Source: Candidatus Nitrospira nitrificans
Lineage (GTDB): Bacteria; Nitrospirota; Nitrospiria; Nitrospirales; Nitrospiraceae
Reading direction: 5' to 3'
Length of the DNA stretch: 64,000 nt
Assembly (NCBI RefSeq): GCF_001458775.1
Contig: NZ_CZPZ01000036.1
Span: 1-64,000 of the forward strand
Part shown: positions 43,432 to 52,619 of the stretch, in pieces
Layout: each line of letters begins with the position of its first letter
How positions within the stretch are numbered: position 1 is the stretch's first letter
Translations under genes and position numbers: made by a program
Notes under the pieces: generated by a model
What the model was told of the DNA's origin: nothing
Database searches by the model: none
The model's input: only the letters and a program-made list of their open reading frames with translations

Positions 43432-44403
43432 ATGGAATACAGACATCTTGGCCGGTCAGGAGTGAAAGTCAGTCGGCTCTGTCTCGGGACGATGAACTTC
43501 GGCCCGCAGACAAGCGAACAGGATAGCTTCGCTCTGATGGATCGAGCCGTGGAGCTCGGCATCAATTTTTTTGATACGGCGAATGTGTACGGCTGGAAGC
43601 TCGGTGAGGGCTGGACAGAGCAGATCATCGGCCGTTGGTTCGCGCAAGGCGGAGGCCGTCGGGATAAGGTGGTGCTGGCTACGAAGGTGTACGGTCGCAT
43701 GGGGGACGGGCCGAATCAGTCGCGGCTCTCGGCCGTCCATATCAAGCGAGCGTGCGAGGACAGTCTTCGACGGTTGCAGACAGACCGGATCGATGTGTAT
43801 CAAATGCACCATGTCGATCGGGAAACACCGTGGGAAGAAATCTGGCAAGCGATGGAGCAGTTGGTCAGAGAGGGGAAAGTCGTCTACGTGGGCAGCAGCA
43901 ATTTCGCCGGGTGGCACTTGGCTCAGGCTCAAGAAACCGCGCGCAGCCGAAAGTTCTTGGGGCTTATATCGGAGCAGAGCCTCTATCATCTCAATGCGCG
44001 TACGATCGAACTGGAAGTCATCCCCGCCTGCGAGGCCTACGGCATCGGGCTGATCCCCTGGAGTCCGTTGGGACGTGGGCTCTTGGCCGGGGCTCTGAAA
44101 TCGGCCAGCGTGGGGCGTCGAGCGGACGCGGAGTTGAAAAAGCAGGTGGACGACGCTCGTCCGAGGCTGGAGGCGTATGAGGCGTTGTGCGGACGAATCG
44201 GCGAACGACCGGCGGATGTCGCGCTGGCCTGGTTGTTACACCACAAGGCCGTCACGGCGCCGATTATTGGGCCACGCACCATGGAACAGCTGGAGGGGGC
44301 GATGCGGGCGCTCGATCTTGTCCTTAATCAGGAAACCCTGAAGCAGCTGGACGACATTTTCCCCGGCCCGGGCGGCGCCGCACCGGAAGCCTACGCGTGG
44401 TAA
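43432..44403 (+). CDS. Aldo/keto reductase
   Basis: 323-residue NADPH-dependent TIM-barrel oxidoreductase. N-terminal EYRHLGRSGVKVSRLCLGTMNFG, catalytic Asp/Tyr region (INFFDTANVYG), Lys in VVLATKVYG, His in VYQMHHVD, and WLLHHKAVTAPIIGPRTMEQL near the cofactor pocket. All catalytic residues are present. Substrate unknown; a general detoxifying or YghZ/Gcy-like reductase is typical. Confidence 0.92.
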   Translation: MEYRHLGRSGVKVSRLCLGTMNFGPQTSEQDSFALMDRAVELGINFFDTANVYGWKLGEGWTEQIIGRWFAQGGGRRDKVVLATKVYGRMGDGPNQSRLSAVHIKRACEDSLRRLQTDRIDVYQMHHVDRETPWEEIWQAMEQLVREGKVVYVGSSNFAGWHLAQAQETARSRKFLGLISEQSLYHLNARTIELEVIPACEAYGIGLIPWSPLGRGLLAGALKSASVGRRADAELKKQVDDARPRLEAYEALCGRIGERPADVALAWLLHHKAVTAPIIGPRTMEQLEGAMRALDLVLNQETLKQLDDIFPGPGGAAPEAYAW

Positions 44404-44586
44404 CAGCGGATCAACCGACGTCCTGTCGCAAGCATATACACCTCGAAACTACATCCCTTCACGTGGCCGTCTGGTGAAAGCTTCGCGCGGCAGCCGCACT
44501 GAAGCCGCTCCAACGATGTACCCACCATGTTGCCCCATGCAGTCGAGTTGCGAGACGACGCGAGAGATTGGGCAAGTCGCAGGCTA

Positions 44587-45003
44587 TCAGCGCGGGAGAG
44601 GGTCGGCTACAGGACCGCTGTCGGTTCCCTCGGGCCGCTGAGGATACAGTTGCGCGATTCGTTCGATCAGGGGTTTGGCTGCTGGGGTGCTGGTGTGTGT
44701 CGGTTCGCTGGGAGCATGTTCCCAGGCTAAGATTTGAATCCCTGCCTCCATGAGCGCCACGCGTATGGTCTCTACCATCGCCTCGACGGTGAGCTCAGTC
44801 CAGGGTCTGAGGTCCAGGACCCGTTCCTCCGGTCTGCCGGGAGGAGGGCTTTCATGAATGAGCGTCCAGCACCGGTTGAAAATCGTGGCACGGAGGGGAT
44901 AGGGAATATTGATTGCGGTGAGATGAGACGTGCAGAGTGCCGCCACGAACAGGACGAACTGTAGATTTGGCATCTCTGGGCGATGGATATCGAGTGTTTG
45001 CAT
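44587..45003 (-). CDS. Small protein at the end of the oxidoreductase operon, unknown
   Basis: 138 residues. The ATG has a very strong GGGGGAGG site 9-10 bases upstream and the frame follows the 78-residue gene by 77 bases, supporting a real gene. Sequence: MQTLDIHRPEMPNLQFVLF, then AINIPYPLRATIFNRCWTLIHE, a Pro-rich end. No family recognised. It may be a small subunit or assembly factor of the 2-oxoacid:ferredoxin oxidoreductase (position only). Confidence 0.6.
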   Translation of the reverse strand: MQTLDIHRPEMPNLQFVLFVAALCTSHLTAINIPYPLRATIFNRCWTLIHESPPPGRPEERVLDLRPWTELTVEAMVETIRVALMEAGIQILAWEHAPSEPTHTSTPAAKPLIERIAQLYPQRPEGTDSGPVADPLPR

Positions 45004-45080
45004 GAGCGATGGCCTCCCCCTAAGGCGTCGAAAAGGCTTTTGGCGATGATGACGCCTCGGTTGCGGATGGTTGAGAAGAC

Positions 45081-45317
45081 TTACGCGTCGGTGTAAATGT
45101 CGAAGAACGCGTCGATGCTGTCGAGTAGCTGCGACTTGATTTCATCCGCTGTGCCGTTCATGACGTGCAGGGTCATGGTGCCGACCGAGCCATCCGGTAG
45201 GAAAATGGGCACATGCGGGTGGGTGAGCTCGGTTGCCGTGCCTTGATCCAGCCGCAAGCCGTAGCTCAGTGCATAGCGGGGCTTCGCGTTGATATCAGTT
45301 GGCTGCATGTCCGTCAT
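45081..45317 (-). CDS. Small protein in the oxidoreductase operon, unknown
   Basis: 78 residues with a perfect AGGAGGGG site. Contains the stretch VPIFLPDGSVGTMTLHVMNG and an acidic end (LLDSIDAFFDIYTDA). Soluble, no motifs. It follows the beta subunit by 96 bases on the same strand. Five-subunit 2-oxoacid oxidoreductases are known in Hydrogenobacter and related groups, so a small extra subunit is conceivable, but no sequence match is claimed. Confidence 0.65.
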   Translation of the reverse strand: MTDMQPTDINAKPRYALSYGLRLDQGTATELTHPHVPIFLPDGSVGTMTLHVMNGTADEIKSQLLDSIDAFFDIYTDA

Positions 45318-45413
45318 GATTCCCCTCCTGTTCGATCGTCGACAGGGCTTTTCAGCTGACGGGTGGAAGATTCGAGCGGTCGTATGGGCCTCTGGAATCT
45401 TCCACCCATGTGA

Positions 45414-46304
45414 TTACACTGTTGTGACTGCCGCCACCGGCTTCTGCATGAACTCCTTGTAGCCATAGCGCTCGGCCAGATAGGCCTTGGCGTCCTCGCT
45501 GACGTACTCGGCAAACTTGTACCGGTCATCCTCGACGGTCTTGGCGTCTGCCATCACCTGGTCGGTCGGGATCGCGTACTCGATATTGCAGGACGTATAG
45601 GCCTGAATATAGGTCGGACCGACCTCGCGAGCGATCAGCACGGCCTTCTTGATGCAGCTTTCCACCCGACGCGGATTATTCGGCACGACGGTGGCGATGT
45701 AGGCGCAGCCGGCGATCTTCGCCATGGCGACCATGTCCATTTTCTCGAACTTCTTGCCGAGGGGCGCCATCTTCAGCACCGCCCCTCTCGTCGTCATCCC
45801 GCTCTCTTGTCCGCCCGTATTCCCGTACACTTCATTGTCCAGCATGATCGTCGTGAACCGTTCCTTTCTGAACCAGGAATGGAGGACTTGCTGGAATCCG
45901 ATGTCGGCGGTGCCGCCGTCACCGGCTATCACGACGACATCCTTATGTTTGTCGCCGAAACGAATCCGCAATCCGCGCGATAGTCCACTGGCGACGCCGT
46001 TCTGGTCCCCATAGTTGCCGTAGACGAACGGAATCGCCGCCTGTGAAATCGCCAGCCGGCCGCAGCCTGCCGTTCCGACGGTAATCGTGTCTTCGGGATT
46101 TGGGAAGGCGATGATCGCGAGCCGGATGAACAGGGTCATCGCACAGCCGGCGCACATGGGATGCTCTTCGAGGATTTCTTTGAAGCTGCCCATCTGCGAC
46201 ACGGTCGTTTTCTTCCCGAATGGCCCGTGCTCCACCATGTCCCGATATTCTTTCGGCATGAATGTGTCGAATCCCGGGGTGAACTTCACATAATCAAGAC
46301 TCAT
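45414..46304 (-). CDS. 2-oxoacid:ferredoxin oxidoreductase beta subunit
   Basis: 296 residues from ATG 46304 (SLDYVKFTPGF). ThDP/Mg signature GDGGTADIGFQQVLHSWFRKE, then LDNEVYGNTGGQESGMTT, and Cys for a 4Fe-4S cluster in EEHPMCAGCAMTL, GTAGCGRLA and GCAYIAT. The enzyme joins CO2 and an acyl-CoA using reduced ferredoxin in the reductive TCA cycle (pyruvate or 2-oxoglutarate synthase); which one is not decided by eye. Follows alpha by 98 bases. Confidence 0.93.
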   Translation of the reverse strand: MSLDYVKFTPGFDTFMPKEYRDMVEHGPFGKKTTVSQMGSFKEILEEHPMCAGCAMTLFIRLAIIAFPNPEDTITVGTAGCGRLAISQAAIPFVYGNYGDQNGVASGLSRGLRIRFGDKHKDVVVIAGDGGTADIGFQQVLHSWFRKERFTTIMLDNEVYGNTGGQESGMTTRGAVLKMAPLGKKFEKMDMVAMAKIAGCAYIATVVPNNPRRVESCIKKAVLIAREVGPTYIQAYTSCNIEYAIPTDQVMADAKTVEDDRYKFAEYVSEDAKAYLAERYGYKEFMQKPVAAVTTV

Positions 46305-46401
46305 CGGATACCTCGCTCTTTCTGTTGTCCGCAAATGCGGTAGTGTGTACATCTGGGCCCGCAACCAACTGCTGTGCCGCCGTTCCGCACCTGTGGCCGG
46401 T

Positions 46402-47610
46402 TCATCCGCCGCGTCCCGCCAGCACGCCGGATCTCATGCCGATCGCCTTCTTGACTTCCTCCACAATCACTTCTGGTGGCAAGGTCATGCCGCCGCAGAC
46501 GCGCGGTCCGGCGACGACTCGCTTGCTGTTCGGGATCGTGGCTTTGATTTCTTTGGCCATCCATCCGATGACATTGAACTCGGGCACGATGATATGTGAG
46601 GCATGTTTGGTCGCCTCGAGAAGTTCTTCCTCCGGCCATGGTCGTAGGGTTTTGATTTTTACCAGTCCGACGCGAATCCCTTCATCGGCCAGCAGGCGGA
46701 TGGCTTCTCGCCCCTGGGAGACGGCGGTTCCTGAGGAGATGATAAGGATGTCGGCATCGCCGTCTTCGACATCGATCAAGCCATCCAACCACGCGATGGT
46801 GTGCTTGCGCGAGCGTTCCGCGGCAGCCCAGACTTCCTGTTGCCAGCTCGCGTGCGTGGCGTAGCTGATGTAGTTGCTCTTCATCACGAAGGGATCGCGC
46901 ATCATCCGAACCGGGGGACATTCCATATCCATGCAGGGGACGGGTGAGCGATAGGGATCATAGGGTGGCAGGCACATGTCGACGGGCGTCAAGTCGACGA
47001 CGTCTTTCGTATGGGTCACGAAGAAGCCATCGCAACAGAGGGCCAACGGCAAATGCACGTCCGGCTCTTCCGACACCATGTAGCCCTTGAGAATCCAGTC
47101 GTAAAAATCCTGTGCGGTTTCCGCATGCCAGACGAGCATGCCCGTATTCATGAGGTAGGCGATCTCGATCGTGTCCGGTTGGATCGACAAGGGGGAATTG
47201 ATGCCCCGGCAGGTGACGATACATTGGATCGGCAATCGGGATCCGGCCCACATCGGAAAGTTTTCCATGGCCCGCATGGTGCCAGGTCCGGCGGTCGTCG
47301 TGAAGACACGGGCCCCGCCGAAGGCGGCGCCGGCGCACTGCGACATGACCGCAAATTCGCTTTCCCCGCGGAAATAGTCGCCGATATAGCCCTCGGCAAA
47401 GAGCTCGCCGCACAGGGCGGCTGCCTCGCTCTGAGGTGTGATGGGATAGGCCACCATCACATCGACGTTCGCGCGCCTGACGGCCTCCTTAATGACCTCG
47501 CTGCCGGTAAAAAACGACGGCGTGCGAGGCGCGTCGTTCATCATCACGCGTGGATCGGTGATGACTTGCCCCTTCTTATTCGTGGTTCCGATGATGGCTG
47601 TGCTGTCCAT
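46402..47610 (-). CDS. 2-oxoacid:ferredoxin oxidoreductase alpha subunit
   Basis: 402 residues from ATG 47610 (site aaGGGActagcc), after removing an unlikely upstream extension. VMVAYPITPQSEAAALCGEL, FRGESEFAVMSQCAGAAFGGARVFTTTAGPGTMRAMENF and ILIISSGTAVSQGREAIRLL are the pyrimidine-domain and transketolase-C features of this family. Forms the catalytic core with the following beta subunit. Gamma and delta subunits are not seen in the window. Confidence 0.93.
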   Translation of the reverse strand: MDSTAIIGTTNKKGQVITDPRVMMNDAPRTPSFFTGSEVIKEAVRRANVDVMVAYPITPQSEAAALCGELFAEGYIGDYFRGESEFAVMSQCAGAAFGGARVFTTTAGPGTMRAMENFPMWAGSRLPIQCIVTCRGINSPLSIQPDTIEIAYLMNTGMLVWHAETAQDFYDWILKGYMVSEEPDVHLPLALCCDGFFVTHTKDVVDLTPVDMCLPPYDPYRSPVPCMDMECPPVRMMRDPFVMKSNYISYATHASWQQEVWAAAERSRKHTIAWLDGLIDVEDGDADILIISSGTAVSQGREAIRLLADEGIRVGLVKIKTLRPWPEEELLEATKHASHIIVPEFNVIGWMAKEIKATIPNSKRVVAGPRVCGGMTLPPEVIVEEVKKAIGMRSGVLAGRGG

Positions 47611-47669
47611 GGCTAGTCCCTTTCTATCGAACGGGGGTGGCCGGCGATCCGGCGCACCCTGTGATGACG

Positions 47670-47990
47670 TTATGCGCTGAATGAACTGCCGCACCCACAG
47701 GTCGTTTTGGCTTGTGGGTTCTTGATCTCAAAGCCGGAGCCTTGCACCGTGTCTCGAAAATCGACTTCGCAGCCGGCCAGCAACGGGGCGCTCTGGGAGT
47801 CCATGATGACCTTGACGTCGCCTTTCTCGATGACGGTGTCGTCTTCGCTCATGACGGACTCGAAGGCCATGCCGTACTGATAGCCATGGCACCCACCGCC
47901 CTTCACGTAGACGCGCAGGCCGACCGTGTCTTTCTCTTCCTGCATCAGTTCTCGGATCTTTCCTTCTGCCGTCGGTGTGATCGTTATCAT
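47670..47990 (-). CDS. IscA/ErpA-type iron-sulfur cluster carrier
   Basis: 106 residues from ATG 47990 with an aaaGGAG site. HesB-like fold: ITITPTAEGKIRELMQEE, LRVYVKGGGCHGYQYGMAFE, and the end TTCGCGSSFSA, giving the three conserved Cys (CHG and CGC). Delivers iron-sulfur clusters to targets. The 59-base gap to the ferredoxin oxidoreductase alpha gene on the same strand suggests it matures that enzyme. Confidence 0.93.
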   Translation of the reverse strand: MITITPTAEGKIRELMQEEKDTVGLRVYVKGGGCHGYQYGMAFESVMSEDDTVIEKGDVKVIMDSQSAPLLAGCEVDFRDTVQGSGFEIKNPQAKTTCGCGSSFSA

Positions 47991-48011
47991 GGCGTTGCTC
48001 CTTTTCTGCAT

Positions 48012-48781
48012 TGACTGATGTGGTCGATAGACCTCAGCTCAACTCCCGTGCGGAGGCACCTCTGCCACCCTAAGCGACGATGGCGCTTGGACAAAGGATG
48101 TCCACACAGGTATTTCGAGGAACATTCGGCGCAAAAGCGGCGGAGACCAGGGAATCGGTCGCGCAAACAAGGGAGGGAGAGAAAGTGACGCGCGAGGATG
48201 GGACGGTCGGCGTGGCTCAATACGTCATAGTTTCACCCTGGGCGCATTGGGCATGAGAGTCAAGCGCTATTAAGGGGAAGGAGCAGAAAACACGGTGCCG
48301 GCGACAGTCACCCTTCTACCATCCATCTTGCCATCGCAGCATGCAGAATCGTTGAACTATTCCGGCCTGTATTACTCATACTCCGCTCCGCCATGACGCG
48401 AGACGGACGGACAACGTCAGGGGGTATAGTCCAATGCACCTCAATCAAATTTCTGCTATGGGTCAGGGCTTTCCGGTCGCTTCCGACAGAATTTGTCCGA
48501 TCAAGTCTAAGTTTCCACACAATTTATATTGCTTGACTCCTGTCCTCATTGCGCCCAGGGTGATGGTGTCAGGTGTGAAGCCCCGCTGGCTGTCCTATCT
48601 CTCGCGCTTCCTGACCATTCTCAGCGTGACCGATTCCCCAGTCTCCGCCGCGTTTACATCACAGTCTCTCTGACTCTTTGCTGGTTTGGCGTGATGGCCT
48701 GCTGATGGAGGCGGCCAGTGCGCTGGCCATGCCGCAGAGGACTATCAACTCACATCCGCATTCCATCAGAGAGGAGCAACC
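48012..48781 (+). other. Long intergenic region without a supported gene
   Basis: 770 bases between the IscA-type gene and the small membrane-protein gene. Two possible frames (minus 47987-48220, plus 48434-48673) exist but lack ribosome sites and family features and are not called. It separates the minus-strand oxidoreductase operon from the plus-strand stress-type genes, so both promoters are probably here. A few purine-rich stretches and no clear hairpin were seen. Confidence 0.5.
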
Positions 48782-48952
48782 ATGCTCTATTACGCACTGA
48801 TGTTCCTGGTCGTCGGCTTGATCGCCGGCGCGCTGAACCTCGCCGGGATCTCGACCGTCGTGGTTCAAATTTCATGGATTCTGGTCTTAGCCGGGATCCT
48901 GGTGATGGGGGCGATTCATTTAATCATGGGACGCACCAGCCGAACGGGGTGA
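48782..48952 (+). CDS. DUF1328-family two-span membrane protein
   Basis: 56 residues. MLYYALMFLVVGLIAGALNLAG and VVVQISWILVLAGILVMGAIHLIMGR form two membrane spans, the DUF1328 (YtjA) pattern, and the ATG has an AGAGGAG site. Members are often stress induced. First gene of a run that ends with hsp20. Confidence 0.85.
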   Translation: MLYYALMFLVVGLIAGALNLAGISTVVVQISWILVLAGILVMGAIHLIMGRTSRTG

Positions 48953-49040
48953 CCGAGGGGTGTCGGGTTGTCTGATGGTTTCCTGCATGACGACCCGACC
49001 CTCATGTCACTCTCAATTAATAAGTAAGGAGGGCAATGCC

Positions 49041-49268
49041 ATGAATGCTGCGCAACTCAAAGGAAAATGGATGCAGTTCAAAGGTGAACTGAAAGAGAAG
49101 TGGGTCAAGTTTACGGACAATGATCTCCAGGAGATCGGGGGGAACTACGACAGATTTGTCGGCAAAGCCCAGGAACGGTACGGCGATAAAAAGCGTGAGC
49201 TGATGAAGTGGGCGGATCAGTGGTACCACAAGGCTCCGCCGGACAAGGCGGGGAAAAAGGTCCAGTGA
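49041..49268 (+). CDS. CsbD-family stress protein
   Basis: 75 residues from ATG 49041 with aAGGAGGgc upstream. NAAQLKGKWMQFKGELKEKWVKFTDNDLQEIGGNYDRFVGKAQERYG is the CsbD pattern, a small helical general-stress protein. Soluble. Next to the DUF1328 and DUF2934 genes. Confidence 0.9.
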   Translation: MNAAQLKGKWMQFKGELKEKWVKFTDNDLQEIGGNYDRFVGKAQERYGDKKRELMKWADQWYHKAPPDKAGKKVQ

Positions 49269-49342
49269 TCGGAGTCGATCGATGGGAGACGTCTTACTCA
49301 ACAACTCACAGTTATGAACGCGGCAATGAGAGGAGGTGTGCG

Positions 49343-49585
49343 ATGAGCAAGGAAAGAGGTTCACAGCAAGCAACGTCGACCATGTCGGTAGGCACGCCAA
49401 TGAGCAGTCCAATTGGTGAGAAGGCTGATCTTCCCAGGCAGACATTGGAGGGAGCTTTGACGCACGACCGCATTGCGCAGCTGGCCTACGACTTATATGA
49501 ACAACGGGGCCGGCAAGAAGGCTTGGCCTTGGAGGACTGGCTGAATGCGGAGCTGCAACTGGTTGGCGTATTAGGTCAATCATGA
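49343..49585 (+). CDS. DUF2934 protein
   Basis: 80 residues from the ATG at 49343 (gaGAGGAGgtgtgcg). The C-terminal stretch RIAQLAYDLYEQRGRQEGLALEDWLNAE is the DUF2934 pattern; the N-terminus is Ser/Thr-rich. Small soluble protein of unknown role, often near stress or mobile genes. Confidence 0.85.
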   Translation: MSKERGSQQATSTMSVGTPMSSPIGEKADLPRQTLEGALTHDRIAQLAYDLYEQRGRQEGLALEDWLNAELQLVGVLGQS

Positions 49586-49639
49586 CAGATACCCGTGAGC
49601 ATGAAACGTTCACTGCTATGACGACAAGGAGATGAGGCC

Positions 49640-50116
49640 ATGAATACAATCTTACGCTGGGATCCGATGAGCAGAACTCGATGGAATCCTTTCAAGGATC
49701 GGGATGAACTGGAAAGCCGTTTGGCGACGCTGTTTACCGGTCGGGAGGCAACGAGCAACGGCGGGAAGGAAGCCCTGACGGTGACCCAATGGTCGCCGCT
49801 GGTGGACATTACGGAGGATGAGAAGGAATACCTCATCAAGGCCGAATTGTCGGACATGAAGAAGGAGGACGTGCGCCTCACGGTAGAGGATAATGTCCTG
49901 ACGATTTCAGGCGAGCGGAAATTCGAGAAAGAAGAAAAGAGCAAAAAATATCACCGAGTCGAACGCGCCTACGGGAGTTTCGTGCGCAGTTTCTCACTTC
50001 CGGAGGATGCGGATGGGAGCAAGGTGACCGCGGACTTCAAGGACGGGATGCTGCACGTGCATCTTCCGAAATCCGTACAGGCGAAGCCGAAAGCCATCGA
50101 GATCCAGGTTGGCTAG
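49640..50116 (+). CDS. Hsp20 / alpha-crystallin family small heat-shock protein
   Basis: 158 residues. ATG preceded by AAGGAGatgaggcc. Alpha-crystallin domain at ~50-150 with LVDITEDEKEYLIKAELSDMKKEDVRLTVEDNVLTISGERK and DGMLHVHLPKS, and the C-terminal AIEIQV tail near the usual IXI motif. ATP-independent holdase chaperone of the cytoplasm. Confidence 0.95.
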   Translation: MNTILRWDPMSRTRWNPFKDRDELESRLATLFTGREATSNGGKEALTVTQWSPLVDITEDEKEYLIKAELSDMKKEDVRLTVEDNVLTISGERKFEKEEKSKKYHRVERAYGSFVRSFSLPEDADGSKVTADFKDGMLHVHLPKSVQAKPKAIEIQVG

Positions 50117-50133
50117 GATTGCGTTGATCAAAA

Positions 50134-50198
50134 GGTGGAGCATCAGGGAAGGCGTTCTTTACGCCTGCGCGATGATGGAGCCTTCCTGATGCTCCGCC
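50134..50198 (+). repeat. Long inverted repeat after hsp20
   Basis: GGTGGAGCATCAGGGAAGGC at 50134-50153 pairs with the near-exact complement at 50180-50198 over about 19 bases with one bulge; the loop is ~26 bases. No T-run follows. It may stabilise the hsp20 message or be a repeat element. Confidence 0.6.
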
Positions 50199-51057
50199 TA
50201 CGCCTTGTCCTCCCGTGTTCATGACCAGCCTCTCCCGCCGTCGTATACTGTTGGGTCGCGTCTATCCTCGACTGCCCCTGTGAATCCGTTTGGACTCTCG
50301 TCCATGGGTGTTCTCAGCGGATACGAGCGTTGTCCTGACTTCTCAATTGTCGAGCTGTTGCTCGAACGGCTAGGAAACGACACAATCATGAACAATATCG
50401 AGATACTCGTCGAGGACACGTTGTCGATGATCACAATGGATCTCAGGCGATGATTTCGAATCACGTGATTCGGCCTTCCGTTTGGCCCTGATCTTGTGAG
50501 TTTGGTCCCTAGATTTTTCCCCTCTCGATGGAGCCATCTTTTCTGCGTCGCCCCCTTGACAGATACGAAACCTCGCTTCTGTTGCTGAGAGCGGTCATCC
50601 CCAGAAATGTGTTGAACCTGTGGATAGCCATGGGATTAGTGAGAAGAGTGCCGGCCTCGGTAAGAACTGATTGGCTCCTGTCAAGACAAGTTCCTACGAA
50701 TATGCAAGAAAGTAAGGAACATAGACTTGGACCACTATTAGTTGTGGTTCGGGCGCGATGGGGCGGATGCCTAAAATATAGGCGATTTGCTGAATACACA
50801 CGCCATTTGTACCGTCTTTTGCGGAATACCGTGACTTATTCACAGGGTTATCAACAGAAGATGGGGAATGAAAATTCTTATGCCACGCTCATGCTGGAAG
50901 GCATGGTTTTTGGGCGATGTGCCGACCGTACTCGAGCGAGCGTTTTTGATGGCTGGATGTCTGATGGATAGATGCGTTCTAGATGGGGTAGGCCACTGCG
51001 AGATCGAACGGATTGTCTGGATTTGACACGACGCGGGTGGGTGCCTGCAATGGCTTT
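50199..51057 (+). other. Intergenic region with DnaA-box-like 9-mers
   Basis: About 860 bases where no gene is supported; weak frames at 50205-50453 and 50528-50971 lack ribosome sites or family features. Three matches to TTATCCACA with one mismatch are present: TGTGGATAG (50619-50627, reverse), TTATTCACA (50836-50844) and TTATCAACA (50848-50856), the last two 3 bases apart. Confidence 0.45.
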
Positions 51058-51633
51058 TCAAGCGTAGGGTGGGGCATTGCCCTGCTTCCACTTGATGCTG
51101 CAACCGATACTGGGTCGTTGATTACTGTCAACCGGTTTCCCGGCGAGCACTGCCCGGATGGCGGAGCGGAGATCGCGGCCGGTTATCGGTTTGTTGTTGC
51201 CGGGCCGGCTCTCATCGAGTTGTCCATGGTAGGCCAGTCGACGATCGCCATCAAAAAGATAGAATTCTGGAGTGCAGGCAGCGCGATAGGCCTTCGCGAC
51301 CTCCTGTGTCTCATCGTGACAGAATGGAAAGGTAAAGCCCAGGCGTACGGCCATTTTTTTGAGCTGCGGCGGTGCATCATCGGGATAGCTGATGGGATCA
51401 TTGCTGCTGATGGCAATGATCCCTAAGCTCGTGTCGCGATAGTCACGTCCGAGTCGGGCAAGCTCCTGCTCGACATGTACGACATAGGGACAGTGCTTGC
51501 AGATAAACATGACGAGCAGCCCTGTTTGGGTGGCGAACGAGTCGAGCGAATAATGTTGCCCGCTCACCAGATCGTGCAAGGCGAACGGCGGCGCTGTGGT
51601 TCCAAGCTGGAGCATGGTCGACGTCATAGCCAT
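51058..51633 (-). CDS. Thioredoxin-fold (AhpC/TSA-like) redox protein
   Basis: 191 residues from ATG 51633, upstream frame excluded as likely overextended. Starts LQLGTTAPPFALHDLVSGQHYSLDSF, then FICKHCPYVVHVEQELARLG with a CxxC redox pair and LGIIAISSNDP and PEFYLFDGDRRLAYHGQLDESRP, as in the AhpC-TSA/Redoxin family that includes thioredoxin-like peroxide reductases. Function in peroxide or disulfide metabolism is likely but unspecific. Confidence 0.85.
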   Translation of the reverse strand: MAMTSTMLQLGTTAPPFALHDLVSGQHYSLDSFATQTGLLVMFICKHCPYVVHVEQELARLGRDYRDTSLGIIAISSNDPISYPDDAPPQLKKMAVRLGFTFPFCHDETQEVAKAYRAACTPEFYLFDGDRRLAYHGQLDESRPGNNKPITGRDLRSAIRAVLAGKPVDSNQRPSIGCSIKWKQGNAPPYA

Positions 51634-51817
51634 GAGGCCCTGTCTCATCAAGCCTGTCAGAGACAAGATGCCGCATGCCGTTGGCTGGGTCAAGTAGCGG
51701 GGAGGCGGTCGCGGTTTCTTGCGTCATCGTTGCAGGGCCGCTATGCTGCCACCCACCTCGTGGGTGTGTGGGCCATGACCGAGGCGAGATATTCCTTTTG
51801 ATGCAAGGAGGATGAGC

Positions 51818-52546
51818 ATGCGGATTGTCTGGTTGTTGGTGCTGCTGCTGGGGATTCCGCTTGCGGCGCCGGCGCATGATGAGACGAAGCCCGAGACGCC
51901 GACCCTCACGGTCAGCGAAACCGGGATGACGACGCACGCGCCGGATACGGCTTATGTGACGTTCGGCCTGGACACGCCCGGCAAATCACTCGTCGAGACG
52001 CAGAGGCGGAACAGTGCCGTCATGAGCAAAGTCTTGGACCGACTGCGCGATTTACAGATCGACAAGGAGCTGATCCAAACCTCGTCTTTTACGGTCTCCC
52101 CGCAATATCGACCGCCGTCTAACCGTCCCGCCGATGCGCCGCCTGCTTCTCCGGAAATCGTCGGCTATATCGTCGGCAATATGGTGACCGTGGAAATCCG
52201 TGCCCTCGACAGAGTGGGCACGGTGATCGAAGAAGTCTTGAAGGCCGGCGCGAATAGCTTTCAGGGGTTGCACTGGGGGTTGCGCGATGAGCAATCGGTG
52301 CGTCTGAGCGCATTGAAACAGGCGGCGGTCAAGGCGCGCGAAAAAGCGGCGGCGCTGAGCGAGTCGCTGCAGGTAAAACTCGTGCGGGTCGTATCAGTCC
52401 ATGAAGGGGGCCGCCCTATGATCAGGCCCGCTGCTTCCATGGCGCGCATGGCGATGGACGCGGGCACCGGCGAGGTGCCGATCTCGCCCGGGGAGCTAAA
52501 GGTCGAGGCAACGGTGACGCTCGTTTATGAGATTGCCCCGAACTGA
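51818..52546 (+). CDS. SIMPL-domain (DUF541) exported protein
   Basis: 242 residues from ATG 51818 (site AAGGAGG with 6-base spacing). Signal peptide MRIVWLLVLLLGIPLAAPAHD, then the SIMPL pattern: LTVSETGMTTHAPDTAYVTFGLDTPGKSLVETQRRNS region, VLDRLRDLQIDKELIQTSSFTVSPQY, and VEATVTLVYEI at the end. Family members are periplasmic or outer-membrane proteins of unclear role, some linked to oxidative-stress resistance. Confidence 0.88.
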   Translation: MRIVWLLVLLLGIPLAAPAHDETKPETPTLTVSETGMTTHAPDTAYVTFGLDTPGKSLVETQRRNSAVMSKVLDRLRDLQIDKELIQTSSFTVSPQYRPPSNRPADAPPASPEIVGYIVGNMVTVEIRALDRVGTVIEEVLKAGANSFQGLHWGLRDEQSVRLSALKQAAVKAREKAAALSESLQVKLVRVVSVHEGGRPMIRPAASMARMAMDAGTGEVPISPGELKVEATVTLVYEIAPN

Positions 52547-52619
52547 AAGGCGGCTCTTTTTTGCGTCAGTCAAGTTGTGGGAGATGCCGGAATAGTCATT
52601 GCAGTACAGGGGGAGTGGT

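Noticed and set aside
47987-48220. Cys-containing 77-residue frame on the minus strand, overlapping the start of the IscA-type gene
   Set aside because: TTG start, no ribosome site and no family pattern; the frame is most likely chance overlap, although its stop meets the IscA ATG.
50205-50453. Possible 82-residue gene after hsp20
   Set aside because: No ribosome site, no family features and mixed codon use; region judged non-coding.
50528-50971. Possible 147-residue gene over the DnaA-box-like sites
   Set aside because: No ribosome site or domain and low-complexity translation; treated as non-coding.
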